Below, one piece after another: positions 8,837-15,968 of a stretch of 41,173 nucleotides of DNA (positions are counted from its first letter, which is position 1; each line of letters opens with the position of its first letter). The notes under the pieces were generated by a model that worked only from the letters and a program-made list of their open reading frames with translations, searched no databases and was not told the DNA's origin. The stretch comes from Thermoanaerobaculia bacterium (GTDB lineage: Bacteria; Acidobacteriota; Thermoanaerobaculia; Multivoradales; JAHEKO01), in the NCBI GenBank assembly GCA_945787575.1, contig CALZKB010000007.1, positions 1 to 41,173 of the forward strand. Direction: 5' to 3'. The translations under genes and the position numbers were made by a program.

Positions 8837-8865
8837 TTGACAGCGTCCGAAGCCCGTTCTATCCT
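8837..8865 (+). promoter_or_regulatory. Sigma-70-like promoter of the PspA operon
   Basis: A perfect -35 box TTGACA (8837-8842), a 17-bp spacer and the -10 box TATCCT (8860-8865) lie about 90 bp before the PspA start. This is the best housekeeping promoter match I saw in the window. No sigma-54 element (GG-N10-GC with TTGCW) of the type that drives enterobacterial pspA was found here, so phage-shock-type sigma-54 control is not indicated. Confidence 0.55.
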
Positions 8866-8955
8866 GACTTTCTGCACTCGACGCGGTGTTCTTCAGCGGC
8901 CGGCACGGTTCGACGCGGCGACGATCGCCAAAGGTCCACCAGAAAGGAGCCTCCC

Positions 8956-9708
8956 ATGTTCAACCGCCTGCGCAATCTTCTTCGCGGTTTCCTGAGCCTG
9001 TTCGTCTCGGGACTCGAAAAGGCCAATCCTCGGGCGTTGATCGAGGCGGAGAAGGAGAACCTGCGTACACAGATCGCTCGCTTCAACGACAATCTTGCCA
9101 GCCATGCCGGATTCGTCGAGCGGCTGATGCGCCAGATCAAGAACCTCGAGGCGCAGGAGCGAGATTACGCGGCCAAGGCGGCCGCTCACCTCAAGGTCGG
9201 CAACCGCGGTACGGCGGGCCAGTACGCGCTGCAGCTCAAGACCGTCAAGGAACAGCTGGCCGAGAACCGCCTGCAGCTGACCGCGGCCGAGGAGACGTTC
9301 CAGAAGCTCACGAAGTCACGTGACGTGGCGATCAAGGAGGCTTCGGCCAAGATCGAGTCGCTCAAGCGCATGCTGACCGAGACCGAGATGCTCGAGGCTC
9401 AGGCTGAGCTGCAGGAGATGGCTTCCGGAATGATCGGTGAGATCGGCGGCTCCGGCGACACCCTCAACCGCGTCGAGGAGTACCTCGAGGAGCGACGGGA
9501 CAAAGCGGCCGGTCGGGCGCGCGTGGCCAGCACGACCATCGACACCACCGAAGTCGACCTCAAGGAGGCCGAACAGGAGGCGCTTGCCGACCAGGCGCTC
9601 ACCGAGTTTGCGGCCGCCTACGGCCTCGAGATGCCGGTCGAGGAGACCCCCGAGTCCGACGAGGCTCCGCCCGTTCGCGACATGGGTCCCGGCCTGGCGG
9701 AGAGCTAG
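8956..9708 (+). CDS. pspA: PspA/IM30 family membrane-stress protein
   Basis: A 250-residue protein. ATG 8956 follows AAAGGAG at 7-nt spacing. It opens with an amphipathic helix (MFNRLRNLLRGFLSLFVSGL), the membrane-binding helix 0 of PspA/IM30. The conserved NPRALIEAE-like segment and long alternating charged helices follow (about 30-190). The C-terminal tail from about 195 is acidic and Pro-rich, which is longer than in E. coli PspA. PspA/IM30 proteins are the bacterial branch of the ESCRT-III superfamily. They polymerise on the inner face of damaged cytoplasmic membrane and reshape or seal it. It is the first gene of a six-gene operon that ends in a Vps4-class AAA+ ATPase. PspF, PspB and PspC are absent here. 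The family call is firm; the coupling to the neighbours is inferred. Confidence 0.85.
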   Translation: MFNRLRNLLRGFLSLFVSGLEKANPRALIEAEKENLRTQIARFNDNLASHAGFVERLMRQIKNLEAQERDYAAKAAAHLKVGNRGTAGQYALQLKTVKEQLAENRLQLTAAEETFQKLTKSRDVAIKEASAKIESLKRMLTETEMLEAQAELQEMASGMIGEIGGSGDTLNRVEEYLEERRDKAAGRARVASTTIDTTEVDLKEAEQEALADQALTEFAAAYGLEMPVEETPESDEAPPVRDMGPGLAES

Positions 9709-9762
9709 ACAGCAGACACTTCGGAATCGAGAGTTCTTCAACCCTCCCAAGGAGACCCGTCC

Positions 9763-11484
9763 ATGGCGAACGACCCCGTTGGACCGACCAAGCTCGGCAA
9801 GCTGGCTCTCATCCTCTTTGTCCTGGCACTGCTCGCTGGAGCTGCGTACTACTTCCGTGACCTGATCGCTCCCGAGGCCGGCAAGACCGGCGACATCGAC
9901 CTCGACGCGTTCCGCCAGCAACAGGGGGTCGAGGCGATGGATCCCACCGGCATCACCACGGTCAACGAATACTCCTACGTACCGACCGAGAAGCTCCCTC
10001 CGGTCGAGGGCGTCAGCAACTACCGGTGGGACGAGAACGAGAAGATCGTCCAGTTCCCGATCAACGTCTGGGTCGGATGGCTGCCCATCGTCGCCGCCAA
10101 CCACGGCTTCGAGCCCAACGAGGAGAGCGTCTTCTTCAAGGAGCACGGGTTCAAGGTCAACCTGAGACTCATCGACGACCCGGTGGTGGCTCGAGATGCT
10201 TTCGCCTCGGGTGAGAGCCACGTCCTGTGGGGCACGCTCGACATGATGACGCTCTTCGCCCCCGAATTGATGAAGGACTCGCGGACTGCGCCTCGGATCT
10301 TCCAGCAGATCGACTGGTCGAACGGAGGCGACGGCATCGTCGTCAGAGGCAACATTCGCTCAGTCCGTGATCTCCGGGGCAAGACGCTCGTCTATGCCCA
10401 GAACAGTCCCTCGCAGTACTTCATCAACAACTTGCTGCTCAACGCCGGCATTCAGCCCGGAGAGGTCACCCACAAGTACACCGCCTCCGCCTTCGAGGCC
10501 GCCGCGGCGTTCGTCTCCGACGCGAGCATCGACGGCTGCGTCTCCTGGGCGCCGGACATCTACAACATTCCCGATCGCGTCCCGAACACCCGGATTCTCA
10601 CCACCACGGTCGAGGCCAACAAGCTGATCGCCGACGTCTGGGCCGCGCGGGCCGACTTCGCCAAGGACCATCCCGAGATCATCGAAGGACTCGTCAGCGG
10701 CATCTTCAAGGCGATGGACCAGCTCAACGAGGACACCTTCAAGGCGCAGGCCTTCCAGTGGATGGCCGAAGGCTTCGGTTTCGCCGTCGACGAGGTCCAG
10801 GCGATGGAGGCCGACGCCCACAGCACCAACTTCGCGGAGAACAAGTCGTTCTTCCTGAATCAGAATGAGCCGGCCAACTTCGAGCGCACCTGGAAGAACG
10901 TCACCTTCGTCTACCGCGAGCTCGGGCTGATCGGCAGCCCGGTGCGCTTCGACGAGGTGGTCGACTTCTCCGTCATCAAGAAGCTCGACGCCGCCGGTAC
11001 CTTCGATCACCAGACGGACGAGTACCGAACCTCTTTCGTGCCGACCTCGTACGCCAAGGTCAACGCCGAGCAGCCGATCCTCACCCAGACGATCCGCATC
11101 AACTTCTACCCGAACTCCGCCAACATCTTCGAGCCGCGGCACGACGAGTTTCAGAGGCCGATTCCCGACACCCTCTACGACCCCAATGTCACGGCGACGT
11201 TGGAAAAGGTAGGACGTCTGGCGGGGCAGTACGAGAGAGCGGTGATCGCCATCATCGGTCACACCGACGCCTCGATGCAGGGCAGCGGTCTACCGTTCGA
11301 GGAGGTGCGCTTGCTCTCCCTGGACCGGGCGAACGGCGTCATGACCGGCCTGGTGGACAAGTACGGCTTCGACCCCGACAAGTTCGTGATCGAGGGCAAG
11401 GGCTGGAACGAGCCGGCCGAACCAGGCAATCATGCCCTCAACCGCCGGGTGGAGATCTCGATCTATCCACCCGAAGCGGGCTAG
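9763..11484 (+). CDS. NitT/TauT-type solute-binding protein fused to an OmpA domain
   Basis: A 573-residue protein. ATG 9763 follows AAGGAG at 8-nt spacing. Residues about 12-30 form a transmembrane anchor rather than a cleaved signal. About 60-400 is a periplasmic-binding fold of the SsuA/NrtA/NMT1 type ([39 protein letters not shown], the CVSWAPD segment). From about 444 an OmpA_C peptidoglycan-binding domain follows, with GHTD at 499-502, a RAN motif and a terminal NRRVEI. The protein should be fixed in the inner membrane and also bind the cell wall. Solute-binding proteins of such ABC importers are normally free or lipidated, so this architecture is unusual. The permease and ATPase genes follow directly, which supports a role as the receptor of that transporter. 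The ligand is unknown; nitrate, taurine and thiamine-precursor importers share the fold. Confidence 0.82.
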   Translation: MANDPVGPTKLGKLALILFVLALLAGAAYYFRDLIAPEAGKTGDIDLDAFRQQQGVEAMDPTGITTVNEYSYVPTEKLPPVEGVSNYRWDENEKIVQFPINVWVGWLPIVAANHGFEPNEESVFFKEHGFKVNLRLIDDPVVARDAFASGESHVLWGTLDMMTLFAPELMKDSRTAPRIFQQIDWSNGGDGIVVRGNIRSVRDLRGKTLVYAQNSPSQYFINNLLLNAGIQPGEVTHKYTASAFEAAAAFVSDASIDGCVSWAPDIYNIPDRVPNTRILTTTVEANKLIADVWAARADFAKDHPEIIEGLVSGIFKAMDQLNEDTFKAQAFQWMAEGFGFAVDEVQAMEADAHSTNFAENKSFFLNQNEPANFERTWKNVTFVYRELGLIGSPVRFDEVVDFSVIKKLDAAGTFDHQTDEYRTSFVPTSYAKVNAEQPILTQTIRINFYPNSANIFEPRHDEFQRPIPDTLYDPNVTATLEKVGRLAGQYERAVIAIIGHTDASMQGSGLPFEEVRLLSLDRANGVMTGLVDKYGFDPDKFVIEGKGWNEPAEPGNHALNRRVEISIYPPEAG

Positions 11485-11505
11485 GCGAAGGACCCACTGC
11501 GAGCG

Positions 11506-12393
11506 GTGAGCGAGGTGAGCGAACCGGAGGCGGCGTCCGTGCCTGGGAGCGAATCGAAGGACGATCCCAACACCGCGGCGAGCCGGTCGGGACGCTGGCT
11601 ACGCATCCGCGAGACCGTGCCGGCATGGCAGCTTTGGGTGCTGGGAGTGATCCCCATCGCGGCGTTGCTGGGACTGTGGACGCTCCTCACCTCGGGGGCC
11701 ACCCCCGAGGCGCGCTGGATCTCGCCGACGATCCTGCCGAGCCCGATGGAAGTGGTGCGCTCGCTGCCCTCGCTGTGGTTCGACCGCGCGCTCACCCGCA
11801 ACCTCGTCGTGTCGCTCTATCGCGTCCTGGCGGGGTTCGCCGTCGGGGTCGCCATCGCTTTTCCCCTCGCCCTGATGATGGGCGGCTTCAGCAAGATCAA
11901 GGCGATGTTCAACCCGCTCGCGGTGTTCGGCGCCTATCTGCCGATCCCCGCTCTGGTGCCTTTGACTCTGAGCCTGCTCGGCACCGGCGAGCGCCAGAAG
12001 GTCGGATTCCTGGCGATCGCCTTCATCGTCTACCTCCTGCCGCTGATCGTCGAGGCCGTCGACAAGGTCGACCAGGTCTACCTGAAGACCGCCTACACAG
12101 TCGGCGCCAACCGGTGGCAGACGGTCCTCAAGGTGCTCCTGCCGATCGCCTGGCCGGACATCTACCAGTCGCTGCGCCTGGGCTTCGGGGTCGGCTGGAG
12201 CTACATCATCCTCGCCGAGATGGTCGACATCGGGCGTGGGCTCGGCGGCATCATCATCACCTCGCAGCGGCGCGGACCGCGCGAGCACATCTACGTCGTC
12301 CTGCTGGTCATCGTCGCCCTCGCCTACCTGACAGATCGCGTCTGGGCCTTGGGTGGCCGGTACCTGTTTCCCTATCGGCGAGCCCGGCGATGA
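11506..12393 (+). CDS. ABC transporter permease (SsuC/NrtB type)
   Basis: A 295-residue inner-membrane protein with a GTG start at 11506; a second in-frame GTG sits at 11515. An unusually long polar N-terminal tail (about 40 residues) precedes six or so membrane helices. The cytoplasmic EAA loop that docks the ATPase is visible as [19 protein letters not shown] (from residue 200). This is the BPD_transp_1 fold of nitrate/sulfonate/bicarbonate importers. It begins 21 bp after the solute-binding protein stop, and its own stop overlaps the ATPase start (ATGA). It should form a homodimeric channel with that ATPase. Substrate is not predictable from sequence. Confidence 0.88.
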   Translation: MSEVSEPEAASVPGSESKDDPNTAASRSGRWLRIRETVPAWQLWVLGVIPIAALLGLWTLLTSGATPEARWISPTILPSPMEVVRSLPSLWFDRALTRNLVVSLYRVLAGFAVGVAIAFPLALMMGGFSKIKAMFNPLAVFGAYLPIPALVPLTLSLLGTGERQKVGFLAIAFIVYLLPLIVEAVDKVDQVYLKTAYTVGANRWQTVLKVLLPIAWPDIYQSLRLGFGVGWSYIILAEMVDIGRGLGGIIITSQRRGPREHIYVVLLVIVALAYLTDRVWALGGRYLFPYRRARR

Positions 12394-13223
12394 GCGCCGT
12401 CGTCGAGTTCGTCGGGGTCGAGAAGACCTTCAACGCTGGAACGCCGCGTGCCTACACCGCGATCAAGGACGTCGACTTCCGCATCGAGGACAGGCACCAA
12501 ACCGGAGAGTTCGTCGCGATCGTCGGACCGTCCGGCTGCGGCAAGTCGACGATCCTGAATCTCATCCACGGCTTCGCCGATGTCTATCCGCCGACCCGCG
12601 GCGAGGTCCGGGTGCGCGGCAAGCGGGTGACCGGCCCCGGTCGCGACCGCGGAATGATCTTCCAGAAGTACAGCTCGTTTCCCCAACGCACAGTGCTGGC
12701 CAACGTCCGTTTCGGCCTCGAGATCAACCAGCAGGTTCTGGGCATGAGCCGGTCCGAGATGGACGACCGGTCCCATCAGCTGATTCGGCGCGTCGGTCTC
12801 GGCGGCCACGAGAAGAAGTACCCGCACCAGCTCTCGGGCGGCCAGCAGCAGAGGGTCGCGATCGCCCGCTCGCTGGTGCTCAAGCCCCGCATCATCTTGA
12901 TGGACGAGCCGTTCTCGGCCCTCGACGAGCCGACTCGCTACGACATGCAGCGGTTGATTACCGAGCTGTGGCACGATGTCGAAGCCACCGTGTTCATCGT
13001 CACCCATTCGCTCTCGGAAGCGGTCTACCTCGGAGACCGGATCTGGATCATGACCCCCGCTCCCGGGCGCATCGGGACGACCTTCGACGACTACCTCCCT
13101 CCCACGCACGGCAGCGACCCGATCCTAATCCAGGAGAGCGCCCCTTTCAGGGAGGCGGTGGCCGAGGTCGCACGGGCGTTCCATCAGCTGGAACAGGCCG
13201 GCGCCGCAAACGGTGAGACCTGA
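12390..13223 (+). CDS. ABC transporter ATP-binding protein (SsuB/NrtD type)
   Basis: A 277-residue ATPase with all catalytic motifs intact: Walker [10 protein letters not shown] (46-54), Q-loop Gln92, signature LSGGQ (148-152), Walker B ILMDEP with Glu173, and the switch His206 in IVTHSLSEA. It overlaps the upstream permease by 4 nt (ATGA) and the next gene by 1 nt (TGATG), which indicates translational coupling. It should energise uptake through the adjacent permease. Membership in the nitrate/sulfonate/taurine group follows from the [12 protein letters not shown] segment and the partner genes. Confidence 0.92.
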   Translation: MSAVVEFVGVEKTFNAGTPRAYTAIKDVDFRIEDRHQTGEFVAIVGPSGCGKSTILNLIHGFADVYPPTRGEVRVRGKRVTGPGRDRGMIFQKYSSFPQRTVLANVRFGLEINQQVLGMSRSEMDDRSHQLIRRVGLGGHEKKYPHQLSGGQQQRVAIARSLVLKPRIILMDEPFSALDEPTRYDMQRLITELWHDVEATVFIVTHSLSEAVYLGDRIWIMTPAPGRIGTTFDDYLPPTHGSDPILIQESAPFREAVAEVARAFHQLEQAGAANGET

Positions 13224-14107
13224 TGGCGGGCCGGCCGCTCACCTACTGGGACTACGTGAAGGCGGCCTTTCGCCGCAAGCTGCGCCTGCCGCTGCTCGGC
13301 TCGATGCCGGTCAACGCCATGATTCTCGGCATCTTCGCGGTGCTAGGGCTCGCCAGCCCGGGGTTCTGGTTCCTCGGAGCCGCGGCCGAGCTCACCTACC
13401 TGTTCAGCATGGCGAGCAGCCGGCGATTCCAGAAACTGGTGGATGGCGAACGGCTCTTGGAAGTGCAAAATGAATGGGAGGAGAAGGTAGATCTCACGGT
13501 CGGGCGACTCATCCCGCCCGCCCAGGAGCGCTACCGCAAGCTGCTGACGCAATGCCGCCGCATCCTCGGCATCTCCGCCCGCCTCGAGTCCGACAGCCTC
13601 GGCGGGCTTCGCGACGTGCGCGGGCAGAACCTCAATCAGCTGCTGTGGATCTTCTTGCGCTTGCTCACTTCGAGACAGGTGATCACCAGCAACATGGAAG
13701 ATCTCGAGGAATCGGCGCTCAGACGGGAGGTCGAGCAGCTCGAGGAGAGGCTCGCGGGCATCGACGCCGAGGGTGACGAGGCGCTGACCCGCTCGCTGGA
13801 AGGCACCCTCGACATCCGGCGCAAGAGGATCGAGAACCTGCGACGGGCCAAAGACAGCCTGAAGGTCATCGACGCCGAGCTCGAGCGCATCGAGCAGCAG
13901 GCCGAGTTGATGCGCGAGGAGACGGCCGTCGGAGGCAAGCCGGAGCTCCTCTCGGCGCGACTCGACGCGGTGACCTCGACGATGACCGAGGCGTCCCGAT
14001 GGATGGACGAGCACGCGGATCTGTTCGGCGCCCTCGGCGCCGACAGCGTCGGCAGTGAGACTGCCGACCTGCCGAGCATGCCTCCGGTCCTCGAGGAGGG
14101 CGGTTGA
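13223..14107 (+). CDS. Membrane-hairpin protein with a coiled coil, in the PspA operon
   Basis: A 294-residue protein of no family I recognise. After a basic N-terminal segment (RRKLR, about 17-22) come two closely spaced hydrophobic helices (about 28-45 and 47-64), a likely membrane hairpin with both ends in the cytoplasm. The remainder is soluble and helical. A Glu/Arg/Leu-rich coiled coil lies at about 160-240, and the C-terminal end is acidic and Pro-rich (LPSMPPVLEEGG). It is translationally coupled to the ATPase before it and to the AAA+ ATPase after it (its stop overlaps their TTG start). The topology suits a cytoplasm-facing adaptor that recruits PspA or the AAA+ ATPase to the membrane. 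That role is inferred from position and shape only. Confidence 0.72.
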   Translation: MAGRPLTYWDYVKAAFRRKLRLPLLGSMPVNAMILGIFAVLGLASPGFWFLGAAAELTYLFSMASSRRFQKLVDGERLLEVQNEWEEKVDLTVGRLIPPAQERYRKLLTQCRRILGISARLESDSLGGLRDVRGQNLNQLLWIFLRLLTSRQVITSNMEDLEESALRREVEQLEERLAGIDAEGDEALTRSLEGTLDIRRKRIENLRRAKDSLKVIDAELERIEQQAELMREETAVGGKPELLSARLDAVTSTMTEASRWMDEHADLFGALGADSVGSETADLPSMPPVLEEGG

Positions 14108-15942
14108 GCGCCAACGCCAAGCTGCCCGCCTGGGCCGAGGAGATGCGCAGCATCTTTCGCGCCGGCTCGTCGAGCCAGTTCGTGCTCTACGGCAACGTCC
14201 ACGACCTGGTGCCGGCGCCCGCCACCTCGGTGTCACCTGAGAACGGCGAGACTCCCGCTCAGCGCCGCTTCATCTCCCTGCGGCGGTTCCTCACCGAGGT
14301 CATGTTCGAGCCGTTCGATGTCGTGATTCAGTACGATCGCGGTCGCGGGATCCGGGTGAAGAAGGGGGGCGACCACTTCCACCGCTTCCTGAGGGCGTTC
14401 GACTCGTTTCGCGGTACCGCCTGGGCGGACCTTCCCGACGCCGCCTCCGACGACGTCGAGACTCTCGACCTGGCCAATCTCCTGCCCCGCGACGCCGGCC
14501 GCGCGCTGGAGCTCTTGGATCGCTTCCTGCGCGGCAGCCAGCATCGGCTGGAGGCCGCCGAAGACGGCAGCCGCAAGAGGGCACCCCTCAAGGTGGCCGT
14601 GGTCATCGATCATGCGCACTTCATCGCCCCCCAGGGCGAGGCGCTGCATATCTCGGGGGACCGCAGCCAGACGCTGATCCGGCTGCTCGATTGGGCCAGC
14701 GACCCGACGATCACCGGCGCCTTCGTCGCCACCGTGCTGCTCAGCGAGAATCTCACCGACCTGAACCGCCTGCTGGTGGAGACGCCTTACTCCGCCAAGA
14801 TCCAGATCTCCCTGCCGACGGCCGACGAGATCCACGACTACGTCCACCACCTCACCACTCATCGCGAGGACTTCGATTCGGTGAGCGAAGTGAGTCGGGA
14901 CGTGCTGGCCCAGAAGCTCGTCGGGCTTTCCCGCGTCAACGTGCGCAGCCTGCTGTTGCGGGCCTTGAGCGGGGCGGACAAGGTCACCTCGCGCTACCTC
15001 ACCGAGGTCAAGAAGCGGTTGATCGAGAAGGAGGCGTTCGGCCGTATCGGCTTCATCGAGCCGCGGCGCACGCTCGACGACGTGGCCGGCCACGTCGAAG
15101 CGAAGGCGTGGCTGCGCCAGGACGCCGCGCTGCTCAAGAAGGGGCGAAGCCGAGCGATCCCCATGGGCTACCTGCTATGCGGGCGCATCGGCACCGGCAA
15201 GACCTATCTCGTCGAATGCTGGGCCGGCGAAGTCGGGATCCCCGTAGTCGAGATCAAGAACTTCCGCGAGCGCTGGGTGGGCGCCACCGAGGGCAACCTC
15301 GAGCGCATCTTCAGCATCCTCCACGCGCTCGGGCAAGTGGTCGTCTTCGTCGACGAGGCCGATCAGGCGACCGGCAGACGCGACTCCGGCACCGGAGACT
15401 CGGGACTGTCGGGACGCATCTACGGCATGCTGGCTCAGGAGATGAGCGACACCCACAACCGAGGCAAGATCATCTGGGTATTCGCCACGAGCCGGCCCGA
15501 CCTTCTCGAGGTCGACCTCAAGCGCCAGGGCCGGCTCGATGTCCACATCCCGCTGTTTCCCCCGGGCGATCCGGAGAGCCGCCACGAGCTTTTCAGCGCC
15601 ATGGCGAGGAAGGTCGGCATCGATCTTTCCCCGGAGGAGCTGCCGCAGCTCCCCGACAGGGTCGACATCGGCGGCAACGAGATGGAGGGGATCCTCGTCC
15701 GTGCCCTGCGCCTTCACGAGACCCAGCCCGAGTCCGGGGAGCGCAAGACGCTGCCCCAGTCGGTCGCAGAGGTCATCGCCGACGTTCGCCCATCCGCACA
15801 TATCGAGCGGCTTGCTCTGATGGACATGATCGCCGTCAAAGAGTGCACCGACAGCCGCTTCCTCCCCCCGCGGTTCCGTGATCTGACGAGCGCCGAGATC
15901 AACCGGAAGATCAGCGAGCTCAGGCTTCTCACCGGCGAGTAG
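14104..15942 (+). CDS. AAA+ ATPase of the Ycf46/SpoVK/Vps4 class
   Basis: A 612-residue cytoplasmic protein that starts at TTG 14104, overlapping the previous stop (TTGA). The N-terminal half begins with FVLYGNVHDL, typical of Ycf46-like proteins. It has a Walker B-like VVIDHAHF but no P-loop, so this first AAA module looks inactive. The C-terminal module is complete: Walker A GRIGTGKT (360-367), Walker B VVFVDEADQ with Asp417 and Glu418, a sensor segment WVFATSRPD and an arginine-finger region RQGRLD. Classical AAA+ ATPases of this kind remodel protein assemblies by threading subunits. Vps4, in the same broad class, takes ESCRT-III polymers apart. Placement at the end of a PspA operon suggests the same relationship here. 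It is followed by a convergent gene only 26 bp away. Confidence 0.85.
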   Translation: MSANAKLPAWAEEMRSIFRAGSSSQFVLYGNVHDLVPAPATSVSPENGETPAQRRFISLRRFLTEVMFEPFDVVIQYDRGRGIRVKKGGDHFHRFLRAFDSFRGTAWADLPDAASDDVETLDLANLLPRDAGRALELLDRFLRGSQHRLEAAEDGSRKRAPLKVAVVIDHAHFIAPQGEALHISGDRSQTLIRLLDWASDPTITGAFVATVLLSENLTDLNRLLVETPYSAKIQISLPTADEIHDYVHHLTTHREDFDSVSEVSRDVLAQKLVGLSRVNVRSLLLRALSGADKVTSRYLTEVKKRLIEKEAFGRIGFIEPRRTLDDVAGHVEAKAWLRQDAALLKKGRSRAIPMGYLLCGRIGTGKTYLVECWAGEVGIPVVEIKNFRERWVGATEGNLERIFSILHALGQVVVFVDEADQATGRRDSGTGDSGLSGRIYGMLAQEMSDTHNRGKIIWVFATSRPDLLEVDLKRQGRLDVHIPLFPPGDPESRHELFSAMARKVGIDLSPEELPQLPDRVDIGGNEMEGILVRALRLHETQPESGERKTLPQSVAEVIADVRPSAHIERLALMDMIAVKECTDSRFLPPRFRDLTSAEINRKISELRLLTGE

Positions 15943-15968
15943 TCCGATCCACCGGCGTCAATCCGGGC

